Shown here: one piece after another, positions 50,523 through 61,313 of the stretch
How the letters are laid out: each line of letters begins with the position of its first letter
Numbering within the stretch: position 1 is the first letter of the stretch
Assembly (NCBI GenBank): GCA_949358305.1
Contig: OX442321.1
Coordinates: forward strand, 1,550,001 to 1,614,000
Direction of reading: 5' to 3'
From: Strigamia acuminata
Taxonomy: Eukaryota; Arthropoda; Chilopoda; Geophilomorpha; Linotaeniidae
Length of the DNA stretch: 64,000 nucleotides
Position numbers and translations under genes: made by a program
The notes under the pieces: model-generated
The model's input: the letters and a program-made list of their open reading frames with translations, nothing else
Databases searched by the model: none
Told to the model about the DNA's origin: nothing

Positions 50523-51010
50523 ATCGACTCTTGGCTGATGAAAATTCAAGAGAGACTGTTTTAATGCATACATTTATTTTATTTACATTTATACTTTAAT
50601 TTCAATCTGTTTATTATGTATTGTTTCATGTTTATGTGTTTATTTTATTCAACCAGGATTTAGGTTTAAGACTTAGTTTGCGGAATAGCCGTCAGGGCGA
50701 ATCACTTGTGTAAACAACATGGCGACTACATCTCACGGCTTACCAAACTACCCTACCACAAACAACTATTCATGTTGGTTATGTCTAAATACTCACAGGA
50801 AACGAGCAATGAAGAGTTCCCGCATTCATCGAACAAACTGAGGTTAGTTTATAGGTTTATACAAATATTTAATACAACCACATACACACGCTGAATTATT
50901 ACGATTTTCCAGTAGACTTGTGTATGTTGTATGACATTTTAATACGTTTGAGTAATTTACGAGTTTACTGGAATTGGTACTTCCTAATCCAAATACAAAT
51001 TATTTGGACT

Positions 51011-52544
51011 TTATTGCGTAAGAATTTCACTGATAACTTCTTTCAATTCTGACCGGTACACTTTTGAATCAAACAACTGCCATGTTTTCTCAGTACTGGT
51101 GAAATCTTTCTCGTACTTTTGACATTGGGAATCACCCAACCTACAAAACCACACAAATCCATGACAAAATCAACACTGACAAATTTCAATTTGCAACTCA
51201 CCCTCCCTTTTCAAGGCACCTGACCACTGGAAAATCCTTTTTAAAACATGGCATTGCAAGAACATTAAAAAATGTGAATCCAACATTGTTTGCTGCTATG
51301 TGCCTGACATTCCTGAGACAACTATAAAATGCCTCATCACAATCACAATGGGAGCTAATTACAAAATAACAACTAATTCAATTGTAATTTCAATTGTAAT
51401 TGGTCAAAAAGACACTTACATGGTGCCTGAATAAGTGTTTTTGATCCCATGAATTGTTTCTCCCACTGGGATCCCTTCTGGACACTGGTCATGAGTTTTG
51501 CAACAGGAGTCTAATTTCTGGAAGAATCCAACATCACCTTCAGAGGAGGCAATATTCCCAGCTCCACACCAATTGGTGCCTAGAAAAGGCTTTTAATTAT
51601 CAATTTCTATTGACAGGTGCAACTGATGTCTACCTGGAAAGATGTTGTAGCGGAACTTGGGAAGCCGGTTCAGAATTAGCGACGAAATCAACCGATCCGA
51701 TTGAATTTTTGGACATTGCTTCATGACTGATTCCAAACCTTCTTTGTCCACAGTGGTTACACAATGGTGAGGTAATTTGATATAAAATGCTTGGAAAAAG
51801 TTGCTAATTTAAAACAAATTTTTTATTTTAGGTCTTTGTTTGGTTGTCACTGAAACCGGAACGCAGCAAGAAAACTCAAAATTTGCAGGTATTTGAGAGG
51901 AACTACCACAAACCGGGGCAAAATTATCAGATGTATTAATCAGTAGGATATCGTAAACCTTCAAATTGGCGCCAGGTTTTGATAAGCACTGGGGGTCAGG
52001 GAATTAGCGCCGGGCCGGATTAAGCGGCGGGGTCCTCAAAACTTAAAAAATTGCAACATTTTTTTGTAAAAAATCGGCGATTTTTTTGAATATCCGCCTG
52101 GCCCGGGCAATAATTTTAAAATTTCAAAGCAGAATTTTGATTTTCTAGTTATTGAATCATTAGTCACTCCTGGTGCATTGTTGTTGCCGAAATCGGGTAT
52201 GTTCTGCCAATATGCGCCTGGGACTCTAATGGGCGCCGGGGGGTCATAATGAAAAATAAATAAACGCCTGGGCCGCAATTTGAAGCTCTTCAGTAAATTA
52301 ATGAATGCGCTTAGAGGGGTCCAGAAGATGGTTAAAGGTTTTAAAACTTGAAAATACCTCCAAAATAGCAAACCTACACTTTTCCATAATCCCTGCAGTT
52401 TACGATCCCGCCATCTCCCAACTCAACGTTGGTTAAATGATTGGAGTTTTTCTCCAAATAAAAGTGATAATTAGAACAGAGGACAAAACCCAGACTTTGG
52501 CACTTGGTGCACAATTGCAGCAGGAGCAAAATAATTAACTTCAT
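51011..52544 (-). CDS. Group III secreted phospholipase A2, gene A
   Basis: Exons 52378-52544, 51634-51803, 51420-51579, 51202-51354 and 51011-51140; 259 residues. Signal peptide MKLIILLLLQLCTKCQS, then an N-terminal region of about 90 residues, then the catalytic domain: Ca2+ loop WCGAGN, active site CCKTHDQC, and CDCD (the Asp that partners the catalytic His in bee-venom PLA2), followed by the conserved Cys-rich end. It hydrolyses the sn-2 ester of phospholipids outside the cell. Bee-venom-like (group III) enzymes occur in venoms and also in normal tissues. It is the first of three tandem genes. Confidence 0.93.
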
Positions 52545-52989
52545 TCTATATTTATAGAAGAAAAATGGAATTATATTAACATGAACTAATGAAATGAAGT
52601 TGGATCTTACCTCTAAGCTTTCCACTGCACTAAATGAGAATTACATAATCATATCAGGATTAAAAAGTGGAAAAAAATGCACACCTTTTTTTTCTGATGA
52701 AAATAAAGAGTGGTCAGGGTCAGCTCTTTGAACAAGGTTGTTTACTTATTCTTGCCTCGCCTATTTCTAAGTATGTTATTTAAAAATTGTTTCATGGCCA
52801 AATGAAAATGAACGAAACTGGCCTCAATATATTTTTTTTAATTTATTTAATAATTTACATAATTTATTTATCTTTGAGTAGTAATAGCTAGGGGGATGAA
52901 CACCAGACTGGCAAATTAAATTAAATATGGAAAAATTAGAGAAAATAGTTTTAGAAGTCATGTTAGGCAACTTAGTTTATTCATTAGAA
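52545..52989. other. sPLA2 A promoter and intergenic
   Basis: About 445 bp between the start of gene A and the stop of gene B; no other feature. It must hold the promoter of A. Confidence 0.5.
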
Positions 52990-55848
52990 TCAAAATAAAT
53001 TCTCTAGTACAGATGAATAATAGATTTTTGAATCAAATAGTTGCATTTGTTTAGGTTTGGTCGTGTCCAGTTCATATATTTGACATTGTTTATTCATGAG
53101 TCTGAAACAAAAATTAGGAATTTTTAATTTGGTTTTTTTACAGTATACGTAATATATAGCCGCACTGTATTCTGGGATGTCAACAGGTAACAAACTTGCT
53201 TAGTTTGCAAGCAATGCATGAAACGTGATTGCTGTCATCCAATCAGCGCACAGAACAATAAGGGGTTTCATTAAATGAGCGATTATTGTGATTAGTTGAT
53301 TATTGCAATAATCATAATTAGGTACTCAATTATTGAGGGCCCAACAAAAATCTGATTACCGTACTGCCTCATTTAAACGCCCGGGCGTTTAATTTTTTTT
53401 TGGGTTGACCCCCTCCCGATAAAGTCGGTTCGGGGCGGCGCGCGGTGCAATAAACGCCGCCGAACCCCCGGCGTTTATTCGGGCCCGGGCGTTTAAATGA
53501 GGCAGTACGGTATGTGATTATTGCTTTGATGGGCGGAATTGTTTAAATTTTAACCTAAATACGTTGCAATTGTTTAAAAAAAGTTTCTACAAATAATAAT
53601 TGCAACTACCTAACTCGTTTCATGTGTTCAGTTTAACCTAAACTGAGCAGACTTTGTTATACAGTATTATGTCCTTGTGTATTTGAAGCGGGTCTGGCGC
53701 CGCCATGTTGGTTTCAGTTGAGAGAGCACTTATAATCGGCCCAAGTCAGCAGAAAACTATGGTTTGGGGTGATTACTTGATTATTTGCTTAGTTGCCTAT
53801 TTGATGAAATGATTATTCTCGGGATTGGTTGAATCCAGTCACATGACATATCAAGTAATCGACTAATCAAAGTAATCAAAGTAATCAACTAATCACTCAT
53901 TTAATGAAACCCCTTATTGAATCAATAGGAAATAACGCACGGGTTTGGTTCGTGATTTAACTCACCCGCCATACTCGATGCATTTGACGATTGGATATTC
54001 TTGCTTGAAGCAAGGCATGCCCAAAACATTGGCAAAAAGAAATCCAACATTGTCAGCAGTAAGGTGTTTGACGTCATGTAAACATTGGAAAAATGTATCG
54101 TCACAATCGCAACTTGAACTGTTAAAAAAATTATTTTGATAAGTAATTTTTTTTTTCAATTAATTTTTGTTGCTGTAAAATATACATGGTGCCAGCATTG
54201 TTATTAGTGATTCCATATTTTGTTGCGCCTTTGTTTATGAAGTCAGGACAGTGGTCGTGCGTTCTGCAACAACTGTCCAGTCGTGACAAAATACCCAAAT
54301 CAGTGTCTGATCGTGACACGTTTCCAGCTCCACACCAATTGGTTCCTGAAATTGCATCGTTCTTTATTTATAAGCAATTGGTTTCCAATTTCCAGTAAAG
54401 AAGTTCACCTGGATTAATTTTGAAGGAGAATCTAGGAATGCTGTCTAAAATGAGGTTCAATAGCAAGCGGTCCTTGTAGATCTTGGGACAAAATTTCATC
54501 ACAGAGTCCAGTCCTTCTTTGTTCACTTCAGTTACACAATGGAATGGCATTTTAATCCAAAATGCTTGAATCTTGCTTCTAATATTTTTAAAAAAAAGTA
54601 AAGTAAAGTGAAGTAAAGTGAAATAAAACGAAATCACGTTTTATGATTGGTGTAATTTTGTTGTTAATACGAAATGAGAAAATTATAGCGCAAGGAAAAA
54701 TTAGTCAAACGCAACGTAGAGTCTGTTCACACTGTAGAGTACGTGTGAACAGAGCTGAAACAATTGATGTTGCATCTGGCCAATCAGATGGTTTCAATGA
54801 AATCTGGAATTGGATCTAGTTCTAGAACTAGTTCCAGAATTAAGAATTAAGTTTTTTGCGGGCTGCACTTTTCCCTTATCACTACACTATTTCAGCCAAC
54901 TACTGACAGTTAGTAATTTTGGGCCTAAAAATTCAATTTGGGGGTGTAAATGTGCAAATTTCTGCATAAAATTTTATTATTATGCCTATAAAGTATGGTT
55001 TTGGGCCTAAAATTCAATTTTGGGCCTCACTTATCATTCAATCTACGTACCTATGACTGTGATGTGTTTGATCGGGACAACAAAATAATCGCCATTTGCA
55101 ATGGGCGGAGCTAACAATATAGTGTTCTCAATTCTGATTGGCTGCGCTATATTTTAATTTAGTGTTGAAAACGATACACTAAAGATTTTTCCCTTACGAT
55201 ATGGCACTAAAATAGTGTAATGTGGCACTAAATAAGGGGAAAATGCATCCTGCAAACTCTCTATTGATGACAACGTAAAGTAACGGAAATTCGTTATTTA
55301 TTTTAGGAATAACGAATTTCTAATCTAACTACCGTACTGCCTCGATTTAACGCCGGGGCGTTTATTCATTTTTTCTAGTTGACCCCCCCGGCGTTCATTC
55401 AAAGCCCGGCGATTATTCGCGCCGGGCGTCTACCCGAAAAAAAAAAATTGGAAAGCCACTCATTGCTAGCTATTCTTCGATGTTTCGACCAAAAGACCTC
55501 TCAAAACGTTTAAAAAACGTTTCAACCCGGCGTTTAAACAAACCCGGCGTTCATTTAAGGCCGGCGTTTATTGCCATTTCGTCCTCAGTTTGCCCGGCGC
55601 TTAATCAGGAGCCGGCGTTTAGATACGACCGGCGTTAAATCGAGGCAGTACGGTAAGTTTTGTTGAACTCACACTTGTCCATAGTCCTTGCACTCTGTTA
55701 CACCTCCATGCCCAAATATGGCAGATGTTAGGCGATTAGTTCCTTCTTCAATGTAGTAGTGGGAATTGCCACATAGCAGGAATTGTAAACCAGAACACTG
55801 ACTGGACAAACTGGCCAACAGCAGCAAAACGGCTAAACTGGGATACAT
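52990..55848 (-). CDS. Group III secreted phospholipase A2, gene B
   Basis: Exons 55673-55848, 54409-54578, 54186-54345, 53966-54118 and 52990-53101; 256 residues. Exon sizes 170, 160 and 153 and all phases equal those of gene A. Signal peptide MYPSLAVLLLLASLSSQCSG; WCGAGN Ca2+ loop; CCRTHDHC active site; CDCDD. Its introns are larger because they hold transposons: an ACCGTA element in intron 4 (53358-53511), and a MITE and a second ACCGTA element in intron 1. Confidence 0.93.
53358..53511. mobile_element. ACCGTA-ended element, GGGCGTTTA type
   Basis: ACCGTACTGCCTCATTTAAA and TTTAAATGAGGCAGTACGGT are perfect 20-bp inverted ends of a 154-bp element. Inside are repeated CGGGCGTTTA/CGGCGTTTATT motifs, far more GC-rich than its surroundings. 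Confidence 0.85.
54851..55262. mobile_element. AGAGTTTGCGGGATG MITE, second copy
   Basis: Inverted copy of 27761-28245, in intron 1 of sPLA2 gene B. Internal sequence (GGGCCTAAAATTCAATTTTG and the GATGTGTTTGATCGGGACAA stretch) matches closely. Confidence 0.85.
55331..55654. mobile_element. ACCGTA-ended element with about ten GGCGTTTA iterations
   Basis: Ends ACCGTACTGCCTCGATTTAA and TTAAATCGAGGCAGTACGGT are perfectly inverted. Inside, CCGGCGTTTA or close variants occur about ten times, all in the same orientation, on both sides of a short AT-rich centre. Confidence 0.88.
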
Positions 55849-56696
55849 CTAATAAATCAATTAAAAATATACAATTAACAAAAGAAATTAATGTTGTAAG
55901 TGAGAATCTGTTACAATATTGCACAAACTGAACTATTTTCTGCTAACTGAGCTTTCTGTTGCCTTACAGATAAACTGCCAGATTGGTAATAAATAATAAC
56001 TCTAATTACTAATAGCAAAAATTTGTCGATAGTGCACCACACATGTGCATCATTTCTGACCTTGACACAAAATGTACCATGAACTTTACTGTAAAAAGGA
56101 TGTTTGAAGCACATAATATCACAAGTTTATGGTCAACTTTTGCTCTTTATCACTAATTGAAGTATTGGATTTATGTAAATACTAAATGTTATTAACAGTT
56201 TGACCTTTGATAAAGTCAATAAATTGCATTGGAGAAGAAGTTTATACAGCACGAAGCTTAAAAGATAAGTAGATGAGCCCTAAAACATAAAAAATTTGTA
56301 CTGATATTAACACATACCTTTCTTAGGCGGCTCTTTTATAGATGCAATAAGCTAAAGAATGTGTAAGATGTTGTAGAAATGCTTAAATGGAATGTTTGCA
56401 ACAGCTGATCTAATTTTTGCATCGTTATATCATCTATTGGGATTGTGTACTTTAATGTTTTTTCTGTACACAGTTGGGATCTGTTTCAATATTTAGTTTA
56501 AAAAAAGGCTGGAAATTTTGTCTATTCAGTAATATTTCAAGGTAAAGGCTTTTAAATGTGTCAGCAACATAATTATTAAACAGTTTTGGTAGAAAAATAA
56601 ATTGATGGACACAAGTATGGCATAATTTTGGGTTGTGCAAAAACAATGGTGAATAGCATTTCATCAAGTAGGAACTTTATTTGTATTCAGTTACAA
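55849..56696. other. sPLA2 B promoter and intergenic
   Basis: No gene seen between the start of B and the last exon of C. It includes small open frames without support. Confidence 0.5.
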
Positions 56697-57267
56697 TTAG
56701 AATAAGTTTTTCAATAGAGATGCTTTATAAATTTTTGAATCAAACAGTTGCCACTTTTTAGGTTTTTCTATATCTAGCTTATACACTTGGCATTGTTTAT
56801 TCAAGAACCTGAAACCGAAATAAATATTATTGCAATGCATAAAAGATGGAAATATCGCCTAATACCATGTTCACACCAACCGATCGAGTTTTGCTGGATC
56901 TGATCCGCCCGATCAGGACCAACTGAACAGAGTTCCAATATTCACTTGGATGGAGTTGTGTTTACACCAAAATGTGATTCAATCACAATGTGCAACAATG
57001 GAATGTTACAGACTGCTGCGACTATACACAGTCTCCAGTTATGTGTAATAAGGCTCGACCAATGGGAGTTAGGACACTCTTATACTGACTCAAGAGTTAC
57101 TTATTTAAACTTACCCACCATACTCAATGCATTTGACAATGGGGTGCTCTTCCTTGAAGCAAGGCATGCCGAAAACATTTGCAAAAAGAAATCCAACATT
57201 GTCAGCCGTGACGCAGTTAACGTTATGTAAACATTGGAAAAATGTCCCATCACAATCACAACTAGAA
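56697..57267 (-). CDS. Group III secreted phospholipase A2, gene C, 3' exons only
   Basis: The last two exons are present: 57115-57267 (starting SSCDCD, 153 bp as in A and B) and 56697-56808 (ending NLF then TAA, 112 bp as in B). They are more similar to gene B than to A. The exon that should carry WCGxGN and the His active site is not found upstream within the window; instead an LTR retrotransposon begins at 57307, 40 bp from the exon. Either the gene has a very long intron reaching past 64 kb or it was broken by the insertion. Confidence 0.85.
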
Positions 57268-57306
57268 CTGTTAAAAATAATTAGTAAATTTTTTAAAAAT
57301 TAATTT

Positions 57307-58432
57307 TGTCACGGCCCGTGTTTCCTACGCGTACAGTTTACGCATTGTCAACCCGTGTTTGTTCCTATTAAACCTAATTTGTGATTCTCATACCTTTGTT
57401 GTTTATGTTTGATTCGTGAGTTTTCCTCATTTTCCTTCTATCTTATCTCTTACTCTCTCCTAACTTTCTCTTCATTCTCTCACTTTTCTCTTATCTACTC
57501 CTAGTTTTTCTTCTTTAGTTTATGATTTCGATGCAAGTCTATTTGCATATCTATTCTGGTCAGTACGCGTCGGCGTTAGTCATACACTTAGTATGCACCG
57601 ACTGTACTGATTGGCTCTTGACTCTTCCGTGATTGGTCAGGCTTGGTTGAGTCCAAGTTTACCTCTCACCCTATTTTTCCTCTTTTGCTTCAGTTGATCT
57701 CAGTATCCCGAACGCGTAGGTGCTCCTTTGGAGCCAGTGCTCATGGCTGAGGTTTAACTCCGAAGCTCACTTGTAGCTTTGCTTTCGCCCTGGAATTCTG
57801 CAACACGGTTTCAGGCTTTCATTTCATTTCCAGTGTTAACTCACGGTTTTACACCACTCGTTCACCATTTGTTTTCCTGCTCCTTTTTGTTCATGTTTTA
57901 TCGCCGTGACGCGTTATCCAAGGCCAAACAGGATTTGTTGGCCATAAGTTCGAAGTTTGTGTCGTTTATTTCGCGTGCGCGTGCATTTAGCTTAGTTTAG
58001 CCGCCTGCCATTCGGGCTTTAGCTTTAATTAAGCATTGAGTCAGGTTTAGAGTTAGGTTTAGGGCCCGTGCGTTGTATAAGCACGAGTAAATTGCCCATC
58101 CTCGTTCAAACTCGACAGTTTGGGGTTGCTTATGAGCCACTACGAGACGTGCATTCGTTTGCCTTCGTGTGAAAACACGATTGTTGGCGGGTCACGCGTT
58201 GGGTTTTGGTTCAGACGCGACTACCGGACATTCTGTCCCCGAGTTTTACAGCTCGGGATACCCGGCCACAAATAAATATTAGTGTGGTGTACAGTATCTG
58301 AGAGTGTGTTAGCTGCCACTTCCTGCGCACATTCGATTTACGGCAGGTACGAAACTACCAGGGTGTGTGAATTTACTGTTTCGCGGCGTCTTTCAAACGC
58401 TTCTAAACCACCTAGACTCGCGATCCATCACA
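57307..58432 (+). repeat. Probable 5' LTR of the second LTR element
   Basis: Starts TGTCACGGCCCGTG and runs about 1.1 kb to just before a primer-binding site. No second copy is found in the window, so the boundary and LTR status rest on position alone. Confidence 0.6.
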
Positions 58433-58434
58433 CT

Positions 58435-58452
58435 TGGTGCCGAAACCCGGGA
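58435..58452 (+). promoter_or_regulatory. Primer-binding site, tRNA-Phe type
   Basis: TGGTGCCGAAACCCGGGA is complementary over 18 bases to the 3' end of animal tRNA-Phe(GAA) including CCA, as I remember that tRNA (acceptor GCCGAAA). It follows directly on the LTR-like block. Confidence 0.75.
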
Positions 58453-58608
58453 TTATCCCGTAGCTTTTCGATTGCTAGCCGTATAAACTGTTTCCAGTGG
58501 GCTAGTAATCATTATTCGGAAAACAAAGGTCGAGTGGTATCGTTACTCGCCTTTTTTAGAGTGGATCATCCATTTGAGTTTTGCTGCTAAATTGCTTGAG
58601 TTGACGCA

Positions 58609-60714
58609 ATGGCAGAAGGAGGGCATCCTAAAGAGGATACCTCCAAGAGAGTGTGGCCTAGCTGGATGCGTAGAGTTGGGGAGCGCTTGTGTGATGAAAC
58701 TCCACGGCGTCCCCTCGATGCGCGTTCTCCGAGAACCCGCTCAGAGTATGGCTTGCCCGTGGCAAGGGGCGGTGGGCCGCCGTACCTCTTGCGACCACAC
58801 GGGGATGTCACACGAGTAAAGGTAGAAGATAAATCCACTTCAACGGATAGTACCTACTGCCCGGACACTACTCCTTCTACGCGTGAGTCCCATGTCGACG
58901 CGTCTGCTTCGGATCTTTTAACGCCCGTGCAACCAAATCCTTCGGCGCCACAAAGGAGTAGTCCTGAGGATAACGTCGAGGAAGAGGAAGGAGAGGCTGG
59001 TCAACGGCCTCCGGAATGGCTACCGTATTTGCAAAATGCGGAATTGGCCATGAATGAGCGTATGGTCCGAGCATTAAACCAGTTCGGTCAGCATGTTGAC
59101 TACCGACTGGAAAATTATAGAGATGAGACTCTTGTGGGGGTGAGACAAGTGGTCAGGGCCGAAATCGTGGCATTAGCTGTACAGCCCGAGGAGGAGGTAA
59201 TTCCACCAGCTCAGCAAAGACCTCATAACTCTTTGCCTGGTGATGGACCTCGTTCTGACGGTCAGAGGGAACCTGGGGGAAGTGTTCAGTCTTCACGCAT
59301 TCTGACGCCTAGCGAGTTGAACAGGCAAGGTATTGCAGTAGTAGGAAGGTTACAAGGGGATGTAAATCCTCGCTTACCTTCAAATGAGAGACCATCGGAC
59401 GTGACCGCTCGCGCGGGGTCTCGAATGGGTACGCCCTCACAGTGTAACAGTGAGGTGATGAGGAGTATTATACGCTCAAAGTCGACAGCTGTTAGCTTGC
59501 CGGATACAGCAAGTGTTGATCGCGCAGCGGCTGCGCGAGGGGATTCGGTAAATACGCGTTTGCAACGGGCGCGGGACGCCCAAGCAGCAGCGGTAACGCC
59601 GACGCCCCGGCAGCGGCCGCAGACGCGATATGATCAGTATGACTTGTCGCACGTGAGGTCGGAACATGTGCCGATATTTGATGAGGATGATCAATCCTAT
59701 AATGCGGTCGAAAGATTCCTCGCGAAATTGCGCGCCCACTATATCATGACGCGCATTCCGGATGAGGCGTATATTGACTTGTTCATTCCTTTGGCGCTGT
59801 GTGGGAAGCCCTTAAATTGGTACTTGCACTTACGCCATAAACCAAAAACATGGGATGAATTTGTTATGCGTTTCCGGAAACGTTATTCCCTCAAGGAGGC
59901 CGAAGCAACGGTCCTCCTGACGGATGCCTGGCAGGAAGTAGGGGATGATACGGCCGAATTTCTTTGTGAGATCAGTCGTTACCTCGAAATGATAGGTATT
60001 CGGGGGGATAGGCAACAATGGAATATGGCGAAACATCGCCTTCAACCGCAGATAACGGATGCAATGACTCGGTACGGAGTCCGCTTCATGTCGCAGGCCA
60101 TAGAGATGGGGCAGGAGGCTGACAGCGAATTGGCGTTGCGTTCTCTTCAGCAGTATAAGTTCGATGAGCGCGGAGTGAGAAGAGGTCCGGTGCCTCGACC
60201 TCAATCCAAGGACAAGGATAAGCAAGCTGTTAAGGCAACCAAAAAGGTGGTAGAGCCTGCCAAAACAAAGGCGGCAGAAAAGCCTCCGCCCGGTCGCTTC
60301 CAGTTTGATAAACGGAAATTGGTTGCGTTGGCTGAAATGTTTGGGGCTACGAGTGAGGACCTGCAGAGTGTTGCTGGGCAGTCCGTTGTTAGTGTTGCAC
60401 CTTCGAGAGTGCCAGAGCCGCAAATAAACGCGTCTGTAAAAGTCTCGGAGAATAAGCCTACTCCGGCTGTGGGGGCGGCACAATGTGGACATTCTGCCCA
60501 TACTTTCGCTAATACGGCTAATCCTCCAACGACACCGTTGCCACCCGGAGCTGAGTGGGTGCGCAATCGGAAGGACAGATGGTACATGCGTGATATTGAA
60601 AAACGCATCGCATTATGTCCTCACTGCTTTAAGCCCTGGCAGTTTCCGGGAAACGATCAGGGTCCACTGTCCAAACCATCCAACGGAAAGGCAGCGGACC
60701 CGAAACCCAAATAA
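58609..60714 (+). CDS. gag: Gag polyprotein of the second LTR element
   Basis: 701 residues from the first ATG of the leader. The N-terminal 340 residues are acidic, Pro/Arg-rich and low in structure. A Retrotrans_gag-like capsid region lies at about residues 365-480: VERFLAKLRAHYIMTRIPDE, LCGKPLNWYLHL and TWDEFVMRFRKRYS are typical. A basic Lys/Pro-rich linker follows. There is no CCHC zinc knuckle, only CPHC near the end. The frame is intact with no internal stops. Confidence 0.88.
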   Translation: MAEGGHPKEDTSKRVWPSWMRRVGERLCDETPRRPLDARSPRTRSEYGLPVARGGGPPYLLRPHGDVTRVKVEDKSTSTDSTYCPDTTPSTRESHVDASASDLLTPVQPNPSAPQRSSPEDNVEEEEGEAGQRPPEWLPYLQNAELAMNERMVRALNQFGQHVDYRLENYRDETLVGVRQVVRAEIVALAVQPEEEVIPPAQQRPHNSLPGDGPRSDGQREPGGSVQSSRILTPSELNRQGIAVVGRLQGDVNPRLPSNERPSDVTARAGSRMGTPSQCNSEVMRSIIRSKSTAVSLPDTASVDRAAAARGDSVNTRLQRARDAQAAAVTPTPRQRPQTRYDQYDLSHVRSEHVPIFDEDDQSYNAVERFLAKLRAHYIMTRIPDEAYIDLFIPLALCGKPLNWYLHLRHKPKTWDEFVMRFRKRYSLKEAEATVLLTDAWQEVGDDTAEFLCEISRYLEMIGIRGDRQQWNMAKHRLQPQITDAMTRYGVRFMSQAIEMGQEADSELALRSLQQYKFDERGVRRGPVPRPQSKDKDKQAVKATKKVVEPAKTKAAEKPPPGRFQFDKRKLVALAEMFGATSEDLQSVAGQSVVSVAPSRVPEPQINASVKVSENKPTPAVGAAQCGHSAHTFANTANPPTTPLPPGAEWVRNRKDRWYMRDIEKRIALCPHCFKPWQFPGNDQGPLSKPSNGKAADPKPK

Positions 60715-61313
60715 GTCGGACGTTGGAAGCTTTGGATAGCACAAGCGGTTGGATGGTACCTCCTGCGTTGCAGAAGACCAGTACCACCGCGTTAGCGGCT
60801 TCTAAGCCGAAAATGACAAATTTCATAATGTTGTCACCACCCGAATTTTTGGCTTCCAAAGAGCCGAAATTGATAATCGGGTTGAAGGACCGTTGTCGGC
60901 GAGACGCGGCCTTTGTTAAAATCGCCTGGATCAATATCGAGTTCATTGCAATGATGGACAGCGGTGCACAGACGTGCATAATGACCATGGCATTGTATGA
61001 AAAACTCGCAAAAGAGATAGGCATAGAAATGGTGAAACTGGACGAAACCATCCGGACAGCCGACAATCATATTATCAAAGTGGTTGGCTGTGCACAACTA
61101 GCCGTCCGTGCTCCTACGGCGGTAGTTTGCTTTACTTGCCTCATCATAGAGGAGGGGTCTCAAGAGCTCCTCTTGGGGCTAGATTTCTGTAAGGCAGTTG
61201 GTCTGTGTACCGACCACGCCAATGGATACTGGTTCCTCTTAGGGGATGGCACGAGGCATCCCTTCCTCACAGAAGAGCAAGCTAGGGCATGTGACGATTC
61301 TGCTTTTGGCTGA
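60633..61313 (+). CDS. pro: Protease of the second LTR element, expressed by -1 frameshift
   Basis: The -1 frame relative to gag is open from 60633. From the slippery site to the stop are about 220 residues. Aspartic protease motifs: MMDSGAQTC (active-site DSGA) near 60955, a flap-like RTADNHIIKVVG, and LLLGLDFCKAVG near the end. It stops after the protease, not continuing into reverse transcriptase as expected for Ty3/gypsy pol. It has no ATG of its own at a sensible place, so frameshifting is the likely route. Confidence 0.85.
   Translation, partial: ALAVSGKRSGSTVQTIQRKGSGPETQISRTLEALDSTSGWMVPPALQKTSTTALAASKPKMTNFIMLSPPEFLASKEPKLIIGLKDRCRRDAAFVKIAWINIEFIAMMDSGAQTCIMTMALYEKLAKEIGIEMVKLDETIRTADNHIIKVVGCAQLAVRAPTAVVCFTCLIIEEGSQELLLGLDFCKAVGLCTDHANGYWFLLGDGTRHPFLTEEQARACDDSAFG
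60648..60701 (+). promoter_or_regulatory. Probable -1 ribosomal frameshift signal
   Basis: The heptamer GGGAAAC at 60648-60654 lies in gag phase as G GGA AAC, the X XXY YYZ form used by retroviruses. Five bases later, GGGTCC (60660-60665) pairs with GGACCC (60696-60701); after one mismatch CTG pairs with CAG, giving a 9-bp stem with a loop of about 22 bases. A -1 shift here enters the protease frame, which is open from 60633 to 61313. Confidence 0.8.

Larger units (their letters stand above)
49652..50770. repeat. 558-bp tandem duplication carrying the two knottin genes
   Basis: Units at about 49652-50209 and 50213-50770 are direct repeats in identical order, from sequence near TCAAGTCCGGA at the left to ACCAAACTA...CAACTATTCA at the right. 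Each has one complete two-exon gene and its upstream region. Confidence 0.9.
57307..61313 (+). mobile_element. Second LTR retrotransposon, Gag-protease part
   Basis: A 5' LTR-like block, a primer-binding site, gag, and a protease frame in the -1 frame, in the order typical of Ty3/gypsy-like elements. It is inserted antisense in or next to sPLA2 gene C. No reverse transcriptase, RNase H or integrase motif is seen in the 2.7 kb that follow. The 3' LTR is not in the window, so the true right end is unknown. Confidence 0.8.

Noticed and set aside
54851..55262. An exon or regulatory element conserved between calcineurin and sPLA2 introns
   Set aside because: The shared sequence has terminal inverted repeats and is a MITE.
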